Positions 1 through 7,376 of a DNA stretch of 10,734 bases are shown in pieces. Origin of the DNA: an uncultured Ruminococcus sp. (GTDB taxonomy: Bacteria > Bacillota > Clostridia > Oscillospirales > Acutalibacteraceae); contig CADBRK010000284.1 in assembly GCA_902797065.1 (NCBI GenBank), positions 1 to 10,734 of the forward strand, read 5' to 3'. A model generated the notes under the pieces. It was not told the DNA's origin. It saw only the letters and a program-made list of their open reading frames with translations, and made no database searches. Position 1 is the stretch's first letter, and each line of letters begins with the position of its first letter. The translations under genes and the position numbers were made by a program.

Positions 1-79
1 CAGGAGCTAAAGCTCCACGACGTTTGTTGACGTCGTCGCTCGCTCCAATCAAGCGAGCTTGTTGGAGCTTAGCTCCTCG
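1..79. repeat. Structured palindromic repeat, left copy (three-way-junction fold)
   Basis: The first 72 bases are identical to 10663-10734 at the other end of the window, in the same orientation. The element folds on paper into an outer stem (2-17 with 63-77, one bulged A) that encloses two perfect hairpins. These are CGACGT/ACGTCG (18-23 with 30-35) and GCTCGCT/AGCGAGC (38-44 with 52-58). The outer arms are each self-palindromic (GGAGCT-AA-AGCTCC and GGAGCT-T-AGCTCC), so alternative cruciform folds exist. It has no coding potential. It is best read as a dispersed intergenic repeat of REP or MITE type; the family is not recognised. Confidence 0.8.
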
Positions 80-144
80 TTTAATATTGAAAGAATGTCA
101 AGCGGCAAGTATTCGGTATGGTTACCCCGCCTTATTCCGAACAA

Positions 145-150
145 TATGAT
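145..150 (+). promoter_or_regulatory. Possible -10 element upstream of the pyrophosphorylase gene
   Basis: TATGAT lies about 40 nt before the start codon. The hexamer 17 bp upstream (TTACCC, 122-127) is a poor -35, and the region between carries small inverted repeats (TTCGG at 112-116 with CCGAA at 137-141). It is a tentative call based only on position and the -10 match. Confidence 0.3.
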
Positions 151-189
151 TTACTATGAAGATTTACTCATTAATAAGGAGATGATACT

Positions 190-1413
190 ATGAACAAGTC
201 AGAGGCAATAAAGCTATTGAGTTCCATAGGGCAGGAACATGTGCTTAAATATTATGATGAGCTAAGCGAAGAGAGCAGAGATTCTCTTTTGTCTCAGATA
301 GAAGAAACAGATTTCTCGGTACTTTCACGTCTTAACGGTACGCACAGCGACGTTCGGGGAGAGTTTTCTCCGCTTGCAGCTATGCAGATCAGCGAGATAG
401 AGAAACGCAGGGAAGAGTTTTACAAAGCAGGTATCGAAACAATACGTCAGGGCAAAACAGCTGCGCTTCTGCTTGCAGGCGGAATGGGAACACGATTGGG
501 TGCAGACTGTCCCAAGGGCGTTTTTAATATCGGAGTAACAAAGCCGCTTTATATTTTTGAATGTCTTATCAATAATCTGTTGAGTGTAGTAAAAGAAACA
601 GATACATGGATCAGACTCTTTGTTATGACCAGCGAGAAGAATCATAACGCAACGGTAAGCTTTTTTAAAGAAAAGAACTTCTTCGGTTACAGAGAAGACA
701 AGGTAGTATTCTTTAAACAGAATATGGCGCCTGCCTGTGATTTTAACGGTAAGCTGTATATGGAAGCCAAGGATCGTATCTCGACATCTCCCAACGGAAA
801 TGCAGGCTGGTATTCTTCAATGGTAAGGGCAGGACTGGATAAGATACTTGAAGATGAAGGAATAGAATGGATAAACATATTTGCTGTTGACAATGTTTTG
901 CAGCGTATTTGTGATCCCTGTTTTATAGGTGCTACAGTTCTTGCAGATGTCTCGGTAGGTTCAAAAGTCGTGCGCAAAGCCGCACCCGACGAAAAAGTCG
1001 GTGTTATGTGCCTTGAAGACGGCAGACCTTCGATTGTGGAGTATTATGAACTGTCCGATGAGATGATGAACGCCAAGGACGCAAACGGCGATCCCGCATA
1101 TAATTACGGCGTTATCCTGAATTACCTTTTCAAAGTATCGGAGTTGGAAAGCGTTGCGGACGATAAGATGCCCATGCATGTTGTAAAAAAGAAGATCCCG
1201 TATATTAATGAAAACGGCGATCCGGTTGAGCCGGAAGAACCAAACGGATTTAAATTCGAGCAGCTGGTTCTTGATATGATAAGGCAGCTGTCATCTTGCC
1301 TGCCGTACGAAGTAATTCGTGAAAACGAGTTTGCCCCGATAAAGAATCTTACGGGAGTTGATTCCGTTGATACTGCACGTGAGCTTCTTAAGAAGAATGG
1401 CGTGGAGATCTGA
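190..1413 (+). CDS. UTP-dependent UDP-sugar pyrophosphorylase (UDPGP family)
   Basis: A 407-residue nucleotidyltransferase that should join UTP and a sugar-1-phosphate (GlcNAc-1-P, GalNAc-1-P or glucose-1-P) to give the UDP-sugar and pyrophosphate in the cytoplasm, supplying cell-wall and surface-glycan synthesis. The nucleotide-binding loop is visible at residues 95-111 (LAGGMGTRLG, then PKG), the uridine/sugar-contacting SPNGNAGWY at 200-208, the VDN of the catalytic core at 233-235 followed by DPCFIG, and the late KFEQ motif typical of the eukaryote-like UDPGP branch. Length fits the short bacterial members. The start is fixed by AAGGAG about 8 nt upstream. The gene stands alone and ends in a strong terminator. 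Motifs do not settle the sugar; UDP-GlcNAc is the most usual annotation for this branch, and bacteria normally make that with GlmU, so this would be a second route. Confidence 0.9.
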   Translation: MNKSEAIKLLSSIGQEHVLKYYDELSEESRDSLLSQIEETDFSVLSRLNGTHSDVRGEFSPLAAMQISEIEKRREEFYKAGIETIRQGKTAALLLAGGMGTRLGADCPKGVFNIGVTKPLYIFECLINNLLSVVKETDTWIRLFVMTSEKNHNATVSFFKEKNFFGYREDKVVFFKQNMAPACDFNGKLYMEAKDRISTSPNGNAGWYSSMVRAGLDKILEDEGIEWINIFAVDNVLQRICDPCFIGATVLADVSVGSKVVRKAAPDEKVGVMCLEDGRPSIVEYYELSDEMMNAKDANGDPAYNYGVILNYLFKVSELESVADDKMPMHVVKKKIPYINENGDPVEPEEPNGFKFEQLVLDMIRQLSSCLPYEVIRENEFAPIKNLTGVDSVDTARELLKKNGVEI

Positions 1414-1433
1414 CAGATTACATAACCGAATTT

Positions 1434-1486
1434 ATATCTTCTATGCTTTAACGATCAATCGTTATTATCATAGAAGATATTTTTTT
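1434..1486 (+). terminator. Rho-independent terminator of the pyrophosphorylase gene
   Basis: A perfect 12-bp stem (ATATCTTCTATG, 1434-1445, with CATAGAAGATAT, 1469-1480) is capped by an inner ACGAT/ATCGT hairpin and followed directly by a seven-T run. Being symmetrical and A-rich on its left side, it might work weakly in the other direction as well. Confidence 0.9.
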
Positions 1487-1516
1487 CGATAAAATAGAAA
1501 AAAATTGTAAAAGATA

Positions 1517-1545
1517 TTGTAAAAATCACGGTTTTATGATATATT
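1517..1545 (+). promoter_or_regulatory. Promoter of the TPR lipoprotein operon
   Basis: -35 TTGTAA (1517-1522), 17-bp spacer, -10 TATATT (1540-1545) preceded by TGA, which makes an extended -10. The 11-mer TATGATATATT recurs exactly in the glycosyltransferase promoter at 7293-7303. The leader to the start codon is about 100 nt and contains an inverted repeat (AAACAGAT at 1569-1576 with ATCTGTTT at 1598-1605). Confidence 0.65.
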
Positions 1546-1651
1546 AACAATATAAATCACTCGGAAATAAACAGATGTGATCGGAAAAATAATTGTTATC
1601 TGTTTTCTGTAAGTGTTTTGTAATAATAATAACAAGGACGTGATTTAAAAC

Positions 1652-3037
1652 ATGAATAATTCGGATCTGAAGTCAAAATTGATCAAAGCGGCGTTGATCT
1701 CTGCAGTGGCAGTTACAGTTTCGGGTTCTATGACAGGCTGCGAAAGCAAGCAGGTCAAAGAGCTCAAAGATCTGCTTGAAGCAGGCGCTTATTCCGAGGC
1801 AGTTAATTATTATATGTCTAACAGAGATAAGCTTGCAGATCAGAATCTCGATGAAGTTATCAACGCTTCCGCAGATAACATATACAACAGCTATGTTGCA
1901 GGCAGCATTGAATCCGATAATGCTAAAAGCCAGCTCAGGAATCTTGAAGAAATAGGCAGCGATGAATCCGATAAGTATATTGAGGGAAAGATTGCTTTGA
2001 TAGATTCGAACGGCGCTTACAACGATGGTTTGTCATATATGGAGAACGAGAGCTATCTCAATGCTATCGAAGAGTTCAAGAAGGTTATCGAAAATGACCT
2101 GAACTATGCTTTGGCGCAGAGTAAGATCAAAGAAGCCGAAGAGCTTTATATGAAGGGTCTTATCAAGACTGCCGAGTCCTACATCGAAGATAACGATTAC
2201 AGCCAGGCAATCAGCTATCTGACAGGTTTCCTGAGTAAGATCGAGAATAATCAGATGCTGCAGGACAAGATAGCAGAGTATAAAGACAAGATGCTTGACG
2301 CAGTTTTAGAGGATGTCAACGCATTCATCAAGAATGGTGACTACTATAATGCGCTTGTCGGTATTGCCGATCTTGAAGATGATTACGGCGACACAAAGAA
2401 GCTTCAGGATTTGAAAGCCTCAACAGAAAAATCATATCTTGATACTGTCCTTCCGATTATCGATGATTATGTTAAAGCAAAAGATTACGTAAACGCATAC
2501 ACTGTTTGTGTTAATGCAATGGAGGTTATCGATAATTCAGAAGAACTTCAGAAGCGCTACAATGAGATTGAGCCTCTTAAGCCGGCTCTCCTCAACGAGA
2601 TGAAGATCTCCGAGTCAGAGTATTTCGAACAGCTGACCGATCATACCGAGACTTACGAAGATGTTACTGGCAATACTTATAACCCCGGCAATCTTTACAG
2701 ACTTCACCTTGATAACGACGGCTGGGGTACATCGGAGACAGGTTATGCAAAGGTTTATCTTAACTCTCAGTATACAAAGCTGACAGGTACTCTTGCAATG
2801 GACGATGGCAGCGATACAGGTGACTGTATTGTTACTATTCTGTTGGACGATAAAGAAGCATTTAAGGAAACATTCAGCCGTACCACAGAGCCGAAGAAAG
2901 TTGATATTGACGTAAAGGGCAAGCAGTGGATGCAGATCATGATCTCTTATCCCGAAGAATCTTCCGATTCGTCGAGCAGCTCAAGTTCGACTTATAAGTC
3001 TGATATATTCGTTTATAACTTTGCATTTACAAAATGA
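1652..3037 (+). CDS. TPR-type lipoprotein with an NPCBM-like C-terminal domain
   Basis: A 461-residue surface lipoprotein. A basic N-terminus and hydrophobic stretch (residues 8-27) lead to the lipobox MTGC, with the lipidated cysteine at 30. Residues 36-310 are almost all helical with TPR-like units, for example AGAYSEAVNYY at 44, ESYLNAIEEFKKVI at 133, NDYSQAISYL at 181, GDYYNALVGI at 229 and KDYVNAYTV at 277. From about 320 to the end lies a beta-rich module (YTKLTGTLAMDD, then VDIDVKGKQWMQI) resembling the NPCBM/carbohydrate-binding sandwich, interrupted by a polyserine loop at 436-446. It is probably a cell-surface scaffold or sensor that meets a glycan; its partner is unknown. AAGGA lies 13 nt before the ATG, a rather long spacing. 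The next gene overlaps it by four bases. Confidence 0.8.
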   Translation: MNNSDLKSKLIKAALISAVAVTVSGSMTGCESKQVKELKDLLEAGAYSEAVNYYMSNRDKLADQNLDEVINASADNIYNSYVAGSIESDNAKSQLRNLEEIGSDESDKYIEGKIALIDSNGAYNDGLSYMENESYLNAIEEFKKVIENDLNYALAQSKIKEAEELYMKGLIKTAESYIEDNDYSQAISYLTGFLSKIENNQMLQDKIAEYKDKMLDAVLEDVNAFIKNGDYYNALVGIADLEDDYGDTKKLQDLKASTEKSYLDTVLPIIDDYVKAKDYVNAYTVCVNAMEVIDNSEELQKRYNEIEPLKPALLNEMKISESEYFEQLTDHTETYEDVTGNTYNPGNLYRLHLDNDGWGTSETGYAKVYLNSQYTKLTGTLAMDDGSDTGDCIVTILLDDKEAFKETFSRTTEPKKVDIDVKGKQWMQIMISYPEESSDSSSSSSSTYKSDIFVYNFAFTK

Positions 3038-3882
3038 TACCCGATAGTTTATGCAATAAGATACGTTCTGCCGTTAAGGATTATTCTTTCAAAGGCGACA
3101 GGACGCTGGAATATGTCGGGATAGAATCCGGAACCGACGGAAATATTTCGTGCAGAGTTTACCGCTGCAGCAAGAATAGCTTTGATATAAACAATACGGA
3201 GATCCCTCCGAAAATCAAAGAGTTTAACGCAAAGATCTTGAATGAAAACTCAAATCTTGAATTTGTCGATTATTCCTATCGGGAAAACGACTGCTATTCT
3301 TTGTCTTATAATTACCGAACGACAGAAGAAGCCTATGCGAATGATCCTTATATCAATGAGATCGCCGCAATTATCCGACATTTTGTCGGGTCGTCTGAAA
3401 ATCCGTATTTTCAGACAGGTTTTCTCTTGAACTCTGACGGACAGATCATCGAGCAAAAGTATTATTTTAACCTTTTTCAGGGCAATAATCTCAGCGGCGC
3501 AGCTAAGATCGGGTTTGTTCAGAGCAGCAGGGATAAGGTAATCCGTATGATGTCGGAAATCTTTCAAGACGCAGATCAGGAGTTAATTGGGGATATTCTT
3601 TCAAGATCATTGGAAAAGTCTTATTGCCCCTTTATGCTCGGCGTAAACAAGCGTGACGATAAGATCGAACTTAAGCAATATTATATACTCAGCAGGATCA
3701 TGAAGCGAAAAGAGGCAAATAATAACTTTTTGGATTTTATTCGGGATTATATTCCGGACGAACGTATCGGGAGCATTGTTGATGTATGCAATGAGAGTTT
3801 ATTATATCTCAGAGGATATGGGGTATCGTTCGGGCAAGGATTCTGCCGATGGCGGTTATATTTCTACCCCTTGAAATATTGA
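3034..3882 (+). CDS. Unrecognised 282-residue protein with three repeated beta units
   Basis: The start overlaps the previous stop as ATGA and has no separate Shine-Dalgarno site, so translation is probably coupled to the lipoprotein gene. There is no signal peptide or membrane segment, so it should be cytoplasmic. Three similar units can be seen: FQTGFLLN...KYYFNLF (126-148), PFMLGVNK...LKQYYIL (199-219) and YGVSFGQGFCRWRLYFYPL (262-280), each a glycine-valine strand followed by a basic K/R-x-Y-Y/F strand. That spacing, and the RLYFYP ending, recall the ABBA/PT-barrel prenyltransferases, but the match is by eye and weak, and no function is assigned. ATG at 3034 is preferred because of the ATGA coupling. 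A terminator follows at 3949. Confidence 0.75.
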   Translation: MIPDSLCNKIRSAVKDYSFKGDRTLEYVGIESGTDGNISCRVYRCSKNSFDINNTEIPPKIKEFNAKILNENSNLEFVDYSYRENDCYSLSYNYRTTEEAYANDPYINEIAAIIRHFVGSSENPYFQTGFLLNSDGQIIEQKYYFNLFQGNNLSGAAKIGFVQSSRDKVIRMMSEIFQDADQELIGDILSRSLEKSYCPFMLGVNKRDDKIELKQYYILSRIMKRKEANNNFLDFIRDYIPDERIGSIVDVCNESLLYLRGYGVSFGQGFCRWRLYFYPLKY

Positions 3883-3948
3883 GAGCATATTAAAATTCTG
3901 ACTTGTTTGTAAAATTATATTCATATTTTTCAATAAAACGGACAAAAT

Positions 3949-3994
3949 ACTTGTGATGTTGTATTCGATTTGAATGCTCATCACAAGTTTTTTT
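3949..3994 (+). terminator. Strong terminator, abutting the next gene's ribosome site
   Basis: A perfect 10-bp stem ACTTGTGATG (3949-3958) with CATCACAAGT (3979-3988), followed by seven T. The T-run ends only two bases before the AGGAG (3997-4001) of the small lipoprotein gene. It can end the upstream operon or serve as an attenuator in the next gene's leader. No convincing promoter was found between this hairpin and the start codon. Confidence 0.85.
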
Positions 3995-4009
3995 ATAGGA
4001 GTGAACAAG

Positions 4010-4354
4010 ATGAAAAAAGCAATAGCAATTATCAGCGCTGCAATTATAGCTGCGGTATCATTGTCTGCCTGCCACGCTGAGGACGGAAAGATAAACGATA
4101 ATAAGGGTTATGTACTGAACCGTTCGGAGGAAACGTATTCAAGCAGACGTGTAAGTTCGGATATGTCGTCTGCTGTGTCAGATCGTAATGAAAATACCGA
4201 TACAAACAAAGGCGTTATACACGATGTCGGTAGTATGACGGGAGAAGTAATAAACGATGTTGCCGACGGAATGGATAATATCGGTTCTTCGATCGAATCA
4301 AATGTAGAAGACTTTTTTGACGGGAATTCCGAATATAATTCAAATAATTATTAA
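4010..4354 (+). CDS. Small lipoprotein of unknown function
   Basis: A 114-residue protein starting MKKAIAIISAAIIAAVSLSAC, a textbook lipoprotein signal with lipobox LSAC and lipidated cysteine 21. The mature part is about 90 residues, polar and low in complexity, rich in Ser, Asn and Asp, with a possible amphipathic helix near 70-98 (VGSMTGEVINDVADGMDNIG). It is probably disordered and tethered to the outer membrane face. The start at 4010 is chosen because AGGAG sits 8 nt before it and the signal peptide begins there; the in-frame ATG at 3974 would put the terminator stem inside the gene. It leads the transporter genes 82 bp downstream and may belong with them. No family is recognised. Confidence 0.75.
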   Translation: MKKAIAIISAAIIAAVSLSACHAEDGKINDNKGYVLNRSEETYSSRRVSSDMSSAVSDRNENTDTNKGVIHDVGSMTGEVINDVADGMDNIGSSIESNVEDFFDGNSEYNSNNY

Positions 4355-4363
4355 CACTTTTCC

Positions 4364-4397
4364 GACCGATACCTCTCTGACAAGAATGGTATCGGTC
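4364..4397 (+). promoter_or_regulatory. Perfect 10-bp hairpin without a T-tract, between lipoprotein and adaptor genes
   Basis: GACCGATACC (4364-4373) pairs fully with GGTATCGGTC (4388-4397), with a 14-nt loop. The sequence after it is mixed, not T-rich, and contains a second small palindrome (CAGGA-TT-TCCTG, 4397-4408). It is therefore not a standard terminator. A processing, stability or regulatory hairpin in the polycistronic mRNA is the simplest reading. Confidence 0.5.
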
Positions 4398-4436
4398 AGG
4401 ATTTCCTGCATGATTAACGGATACGGGGGCAGCTTG

Positions 4437-5402
4437 ATGAAAAAATACTTAATACTGTTTTTTATGTCAATTTCGATTATATTGATTATATTAGGTTCGG
4501 GTTATACTCGTATTGATAATATAAACACGGTAAAAGGAATTCGGTTATCCGGAACGTCTGCAGAAAAGGTTATTGATGTCTCCGGTACGGTCAGGGCGGC
4601 AGATTCACATGAATGTATTGCGAAAGGCAGCGGTATTGTGCAGTATCTGTTTGTTAAAGAAGGAGATTACGTCAATGAAGGAGACGCCGTACTGGCTGCA
4701 GCGGAGATACAAGACGACAATGACTTTACGGAAATTATTTCTTCCGTACTCTCCGAGGGCAGCGGTATCGAAAGTTTGCTCGGCAGCAATATAGAAGCAG
4801 TCATATACAAAGCAGATGTTTCGGGAAGAATATACGGTATCAATACAGATATTGACGGTGTATATACAAAAGGCAGTACGTTGTTTTCTGTGTCCGGGGA
4901 TAATAATAATTATGAAATAATATCTGATGTCTCCGAAAATATAATAGAGCAGCTTCACGAAGGACAGCCTGTAAAAATTACAGTAAATGCGCTATCGGTT
5001 CCATTTGACGGGTATATAAAAGAAATCGGAGACTGCGCAAGCCGGACAGGAAACTCATTGAACCGGGCGACGACCGTCAAGGTGACGATAGCCATTGAAA
5101 ACAGAGCCGACAGCCTGAAAAGAGGCTATACTGCAAATTGCAGTGTTATTACCGCTCAAAAAGAAAATGTTCTTATTGCGCCGTACCCGTCGATCGAAAC
5201 AGATGAAAGCGGAGAAACATTCGTGTATATCTCAGAGAACAATACATGCAGAAAACGCTCTGTTATCTGCGGCGAAGAATACAGTGAAGGCAAAGAAATA
5301 CTAAGCGGTCTTACCGAAGGAGATATTGTGGTATGTGATATTTCCGCTATTGATGAAGAGAAGGAAAATATAATCGGAGAGGTAATGATCAATGAGAAGT
5401 AA
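4437..5402 (+). CDS. HlyD/MacA-like membrane-fusion (adaptor) subunit of an ABC exporter
   Basis: A 321-residue adaptor. Residues 2-22 form a single N-terminal membrane anchor, and the rest is extracytoplasmic. A half biotinyl-lipoyl motif lies at 65-88 (GIVQYLFVKEGDYVNEGDAVLA), with the other half near 126-153 (ADVSGRIYGI to GSTLFSV). The beta-barrel follows (LHEGQPVKITV at 173-183), then a membrane-proximal region that ends GLTEGDIVV (291-299). The lipoyl halves are only about 40 residues apart with no long coiled-coil hairpin, as expected where there is no outer-membrane channel. ATG at 4437 is chosen because the anchor begins there and a G-rich site (GGGGG) lies 8 nt upstream; the longer reading back to 4317 has no support. 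It overlaps the permease gene by 11 bp. Confidence 0.85.
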   Translation: MKKYLILFFMSISIILIILGSGYTRIDNINTVKGIRLSGTSAEKVIDVSGTVRAADSHECIAKGSGIVQYLFVKEGDYVNEGDAVLAAAEIQDDNDFTEIISSVLSEGSGIESLLGSNIEAVIYKADVSGRIYGINTDIDGVYTKGSTLFSVSGDNNNYEIISDVSENIIEQLHEGQPVKITVNALSVPFDGYIKEIGDCASRTGNSLNRATTVKVTIAIENRADSLKRGYTANCSVITAQKENVLIAPYPSIETDESGETFVYISENNTCRKRSVICGEEYSEGKEILSGLTEGDIVVCDISAIDEEKENIIGEVMINEK

Positions 5403-6555
5403 GCTGAGATTTACATTCAAATGCTTGTTGGAGAACAAACTGAGATTTATTCTCACCGTAATCAGTATCGCTGTAGGGGTAACATCTGTTTTGACGGTAA
5501 ACTCGGTCAGCAATTTCGGAGCGGAAGCATTATCCGAGGAGCTTGACAGCCTAGGAATGAACGGGCTTATTGTTTCTCCGGAAAACGACGGAACTACTCT
5601 CAAAAAAGAAGAAACCGACATTATATCCCGGATTGACGGAGTATCGGTAACTGCGCCCGTCACTATCAGCACTTCGAGAGTAAGCTCGGGTGCGGTTGAT
5701 TCTTCGGCGCTCGTATGGGGAATAGATGAGAAAGCAAAAAGCGTTGTAAGCTTTGACCTCATGTATGGCAGACTGATAGACAAGAGCGATATTATGATGA
5801 ATAAGAGCGTTTGTGTTCTCGAGGAATCGCTTGCGAAAGAAATATTCGGCAGCGAAAACTCAGTCGGCAGAACGGTTACTCTTTCATCGTCATCTCATAC
5901 GGGCAGCCTTGAAGTTGTCGGCATCGTAAAAACCGGCAAGGGAATAATGCAGTCTGCAATGGGGAATTTTTTCCCTGATTTTTTGTATATGCCGTACAGC
6001 ATTATCTCCGATTCACCGAATTTCAGCCAGGTTTTTTTAAAGATCAATTCCGACACAGATACGGCAATACTCTCGGACAGAATAAAAACAACGCTTCTTC
6101 ACAATACCTCCGGGCATTATGCCGTAAAGGACCTTGCCGGTCAAAAGAATTCGTTTGAAAGCATGATGTCGCTTGTCACAAGAGTTCTGACTATAATCGG
6201 GGCGGTTTCACTTCTTGTTGCGGGAATAAGTATAGTAAACATCATGCTGATCTCGGTTAATGAACGTGTAAAAGAAATTGGTATAAAAAAATCGATCGGA
6301 GCTTCATCACTTGATATTTTGCTTGACTTTCTTGCAGAATCGGTTATAATTTCCATTATAGGCACGGCAGCAGGGATAATCGGGGCGATCATAACCATAA
6401 AGACAGGCGCGGCTATCCTGAAAATTGATCTGGATATTTCTTATCACTCTATATTCAGGGCGGTAATACTCTCGGGGTTATTGGGAACGGTGTTCGGTAT
6501 TATTCCTGCATACAAAGCGTCTAAATATAAGCCCGTAGAGGCATTGCGCAGGTGA
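5392..6555 (+). CDS. MacB/FtsX-type ABC transporter permease
   Basis: A 387-residue permease with the four-helix plan of the MacB/LolCE/FtsX family. The first helix is at about 19-37, followed by an extracytoplasmic MacB-PCD-like domain (40-255) and three C-terminal helices near 261-286, 313-340 and 353-374. Diagnostic motifs are VNERVKEIGIKKSIGA (289-304), which contacts the ATPase, and PAYKASKYKPVEALR at the end. These transporters couple ATP hydrolysis in the cytoplasm to mechanical work or export outside, together with the adaptor encoded just upstream. GGAGAGG lies 9 nt before the ATG, inside the adaptor gene. No ATP-binding subunit is encoded anywhere in the window, although it is normally adjacent, so it must come from another locus or be lost. 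Confidence 0.93.
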   Translation: MRSKLRFTFKCLLENKLRFILTVISIAVGVTSVLTVNSVSNFGAEALSEELDSLGMNGLIVSPENDGTTLKKEETDIISRIDGVSVTAPVTISTSRVSSGAVDSSALVWGIDEKAKSVVSFDLMYGRLIDKSDIMMNKSVCVLEESLAKEIFGSENSVGRTVTLSSSSHTGSLEVVGIVKTGKGIMQSAMGNFFPDFLYMPYSIISDSPNFSQVFLKINSDTDTAILSDRIKTTLLHNTSGHYAVKDLAGQKNSFESMMSLVTRVLTIIGAVSLLVAGISIVNIMLISVNERVKEIGIKKSIGASSLDILLDFLAESVIISIIGTAAGIIGAIITIKTGAAILKIDLDISYHSIFRAVILSGLLGTVFGIIPAYKASKYKPVEALRR

Positions 6556-6561
6556 TTTTTT

Positions 6562-7254
6562 ATGTACGCCGCAGTATCATACAGATACAAAGGGATAATA
6601 CAAATTCTTTCTTCAATGGGGCTGGAAGTGATCGAAGTACCGTCTTATAATGAAGAAACCGAAAACTATGAAAGCTCACACGCCGATATGCAAATACTGA
6701 AAGTAGATAATGTACTGTTTCTTCTAAAAGACAACGATAAATTTAACGATAAGATTATCGAAAAAACTTGCGATATTATTAAATATACAGATAAATCTAT
6801 AAGTAAATTTGTTTATCCGGATTGCGTTAAGCTGAATATGGCAGTAATTGGCAGGAAGATTATAGCAAACACTCATTATATAGATCATAGCATTGTCAAT
6901 GCTTTTCCCGATTATGATCTCATACATGTATCACAGGGATACGCAAAGTGTTCGTCTGCGATAGTTTCCGACAAAGCGGTGATCACTTCGGATGAATCCA
7001 TATATAAAGCGTGTATCTCAAACAATATTGACTGCCTTAGAATACAGCCCGGGTATATATCTCTGTGCGAACGATACGGCGGATTCATAGGCGGAAGCTG
7101 CTTTCAGCTGAATGATATTCTGTACTTTACCGGCAATCTCGAACCGCACCCCGACTATGAAAGCATTAAAGCATTTTGTCTGAATTATTCTGTTCATGTA
7201 CGCTCTTTGGCAAACAGTCCGCTCACAGATGTAGGCGGTGTCGTTCTGTTTTAA
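6562..7254 (+). CDS. DUF6873-like protein with probable pentein (GME) fold
   Basis: A 230-residue cytoplasmic protein without signal or membrane segments. The SSHADMQ segment (38-44), the VSQGYAKCSSAIVSDKAVITSDESI block (123-147), the GGFIGGSCF turn (173-181) and the C-terminal LTDVGGVVLF match what I remember of the DUF6873 group, described as having the guanidino-group-modifying enzyme fold. It lacks the C-terminal catalytic cysteine found in true dimethylargininases and arginine deiminases, so an amidino reaction is not implied. AGGTGA overlapping the permease stop is its ribosome site, and the gap is only 6 bp, so it is cotranscribed with the exporter. Its job there is unknown. Family assignment is from memory of the pattern and should be treated as probable. 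Confidence 0.7.
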   Translation: MYAAVSYRYKGIIQILSSMGLEVIEVPSYNEETENYESSHADMQILKVDNVLFLLKDNDKFNDKIIEKTCDIIKYTDKSISKFVYPDCVKLNMAVIGRKIIANTHYIDHSIVNAFPDYDLIHVSQGYAKCSSAIVSDKAVITSDESIYKACISNNIDCLRIQPGYISLCERYGGFIGGSCFQLNDILYFTGNLEPHPDYESIKAFCLNYSVHVRSLANSPLTDVGGVVLF

Positions 7255-7274
7255 GAAATGCTCTGATTTGCGTA

Positions 7275-7303
7275 TTGTACGGTACACCTTTATATGATAT
7301 ATT
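7275..7303 (+). promoter_or_regulatory. Promoter of the glycosyltransferase gene, with a palindrome over the -35
   Basis: -35 TTGTAC (7275-7280), 17-bp spacer, -10 TATATT (7298-7303) with an upstream TGA extension, the same design as the promoter at 1517-1545. The -35 is overlapped by the perfect 11-bp palindrome TGTAC-G-GTACA (7276-7286), a candidate operator. CGTATT (7271-7276) and AATACG (7312-7317) form an inverted pair flanking the whole promoter. A second TATAAT at 7356-7361 is too close to the start codon and has no good -35. Confidence 0.65.
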
Positions 7304-7376
7304 TTATTCGTAATACGTTTAGCAATAGCATTTTTAATACGGAATTTCGTTTGAGTATAATAGTGAGGGTTCTGCT

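Noticed and set aside
1..79. Integron attC site or tRNA cloverleaf
   Set aside because: No attC core-site motifs or adjoining integrase, and no tRNA-type arms, T-loop or CCA end.
3974..4009. Upstream start for the small lipoprotein
   Set aside because: It would add 12 residues before the signal peptide, lies inside the terminator stem and has no ribosome site.
4317..4436. 40-residue N-terminal extension of the adaptor
   Set aside because: It overlaps the lipoprotein gene and the intergenic hairpin, and the membrane anchor begins at the ATG at 4437.
5156..5783. Two - strand reading frames across the adaptor/permease junction
   Set aside because: Serine-rich antisense shadows of two well-supported + strand genes.
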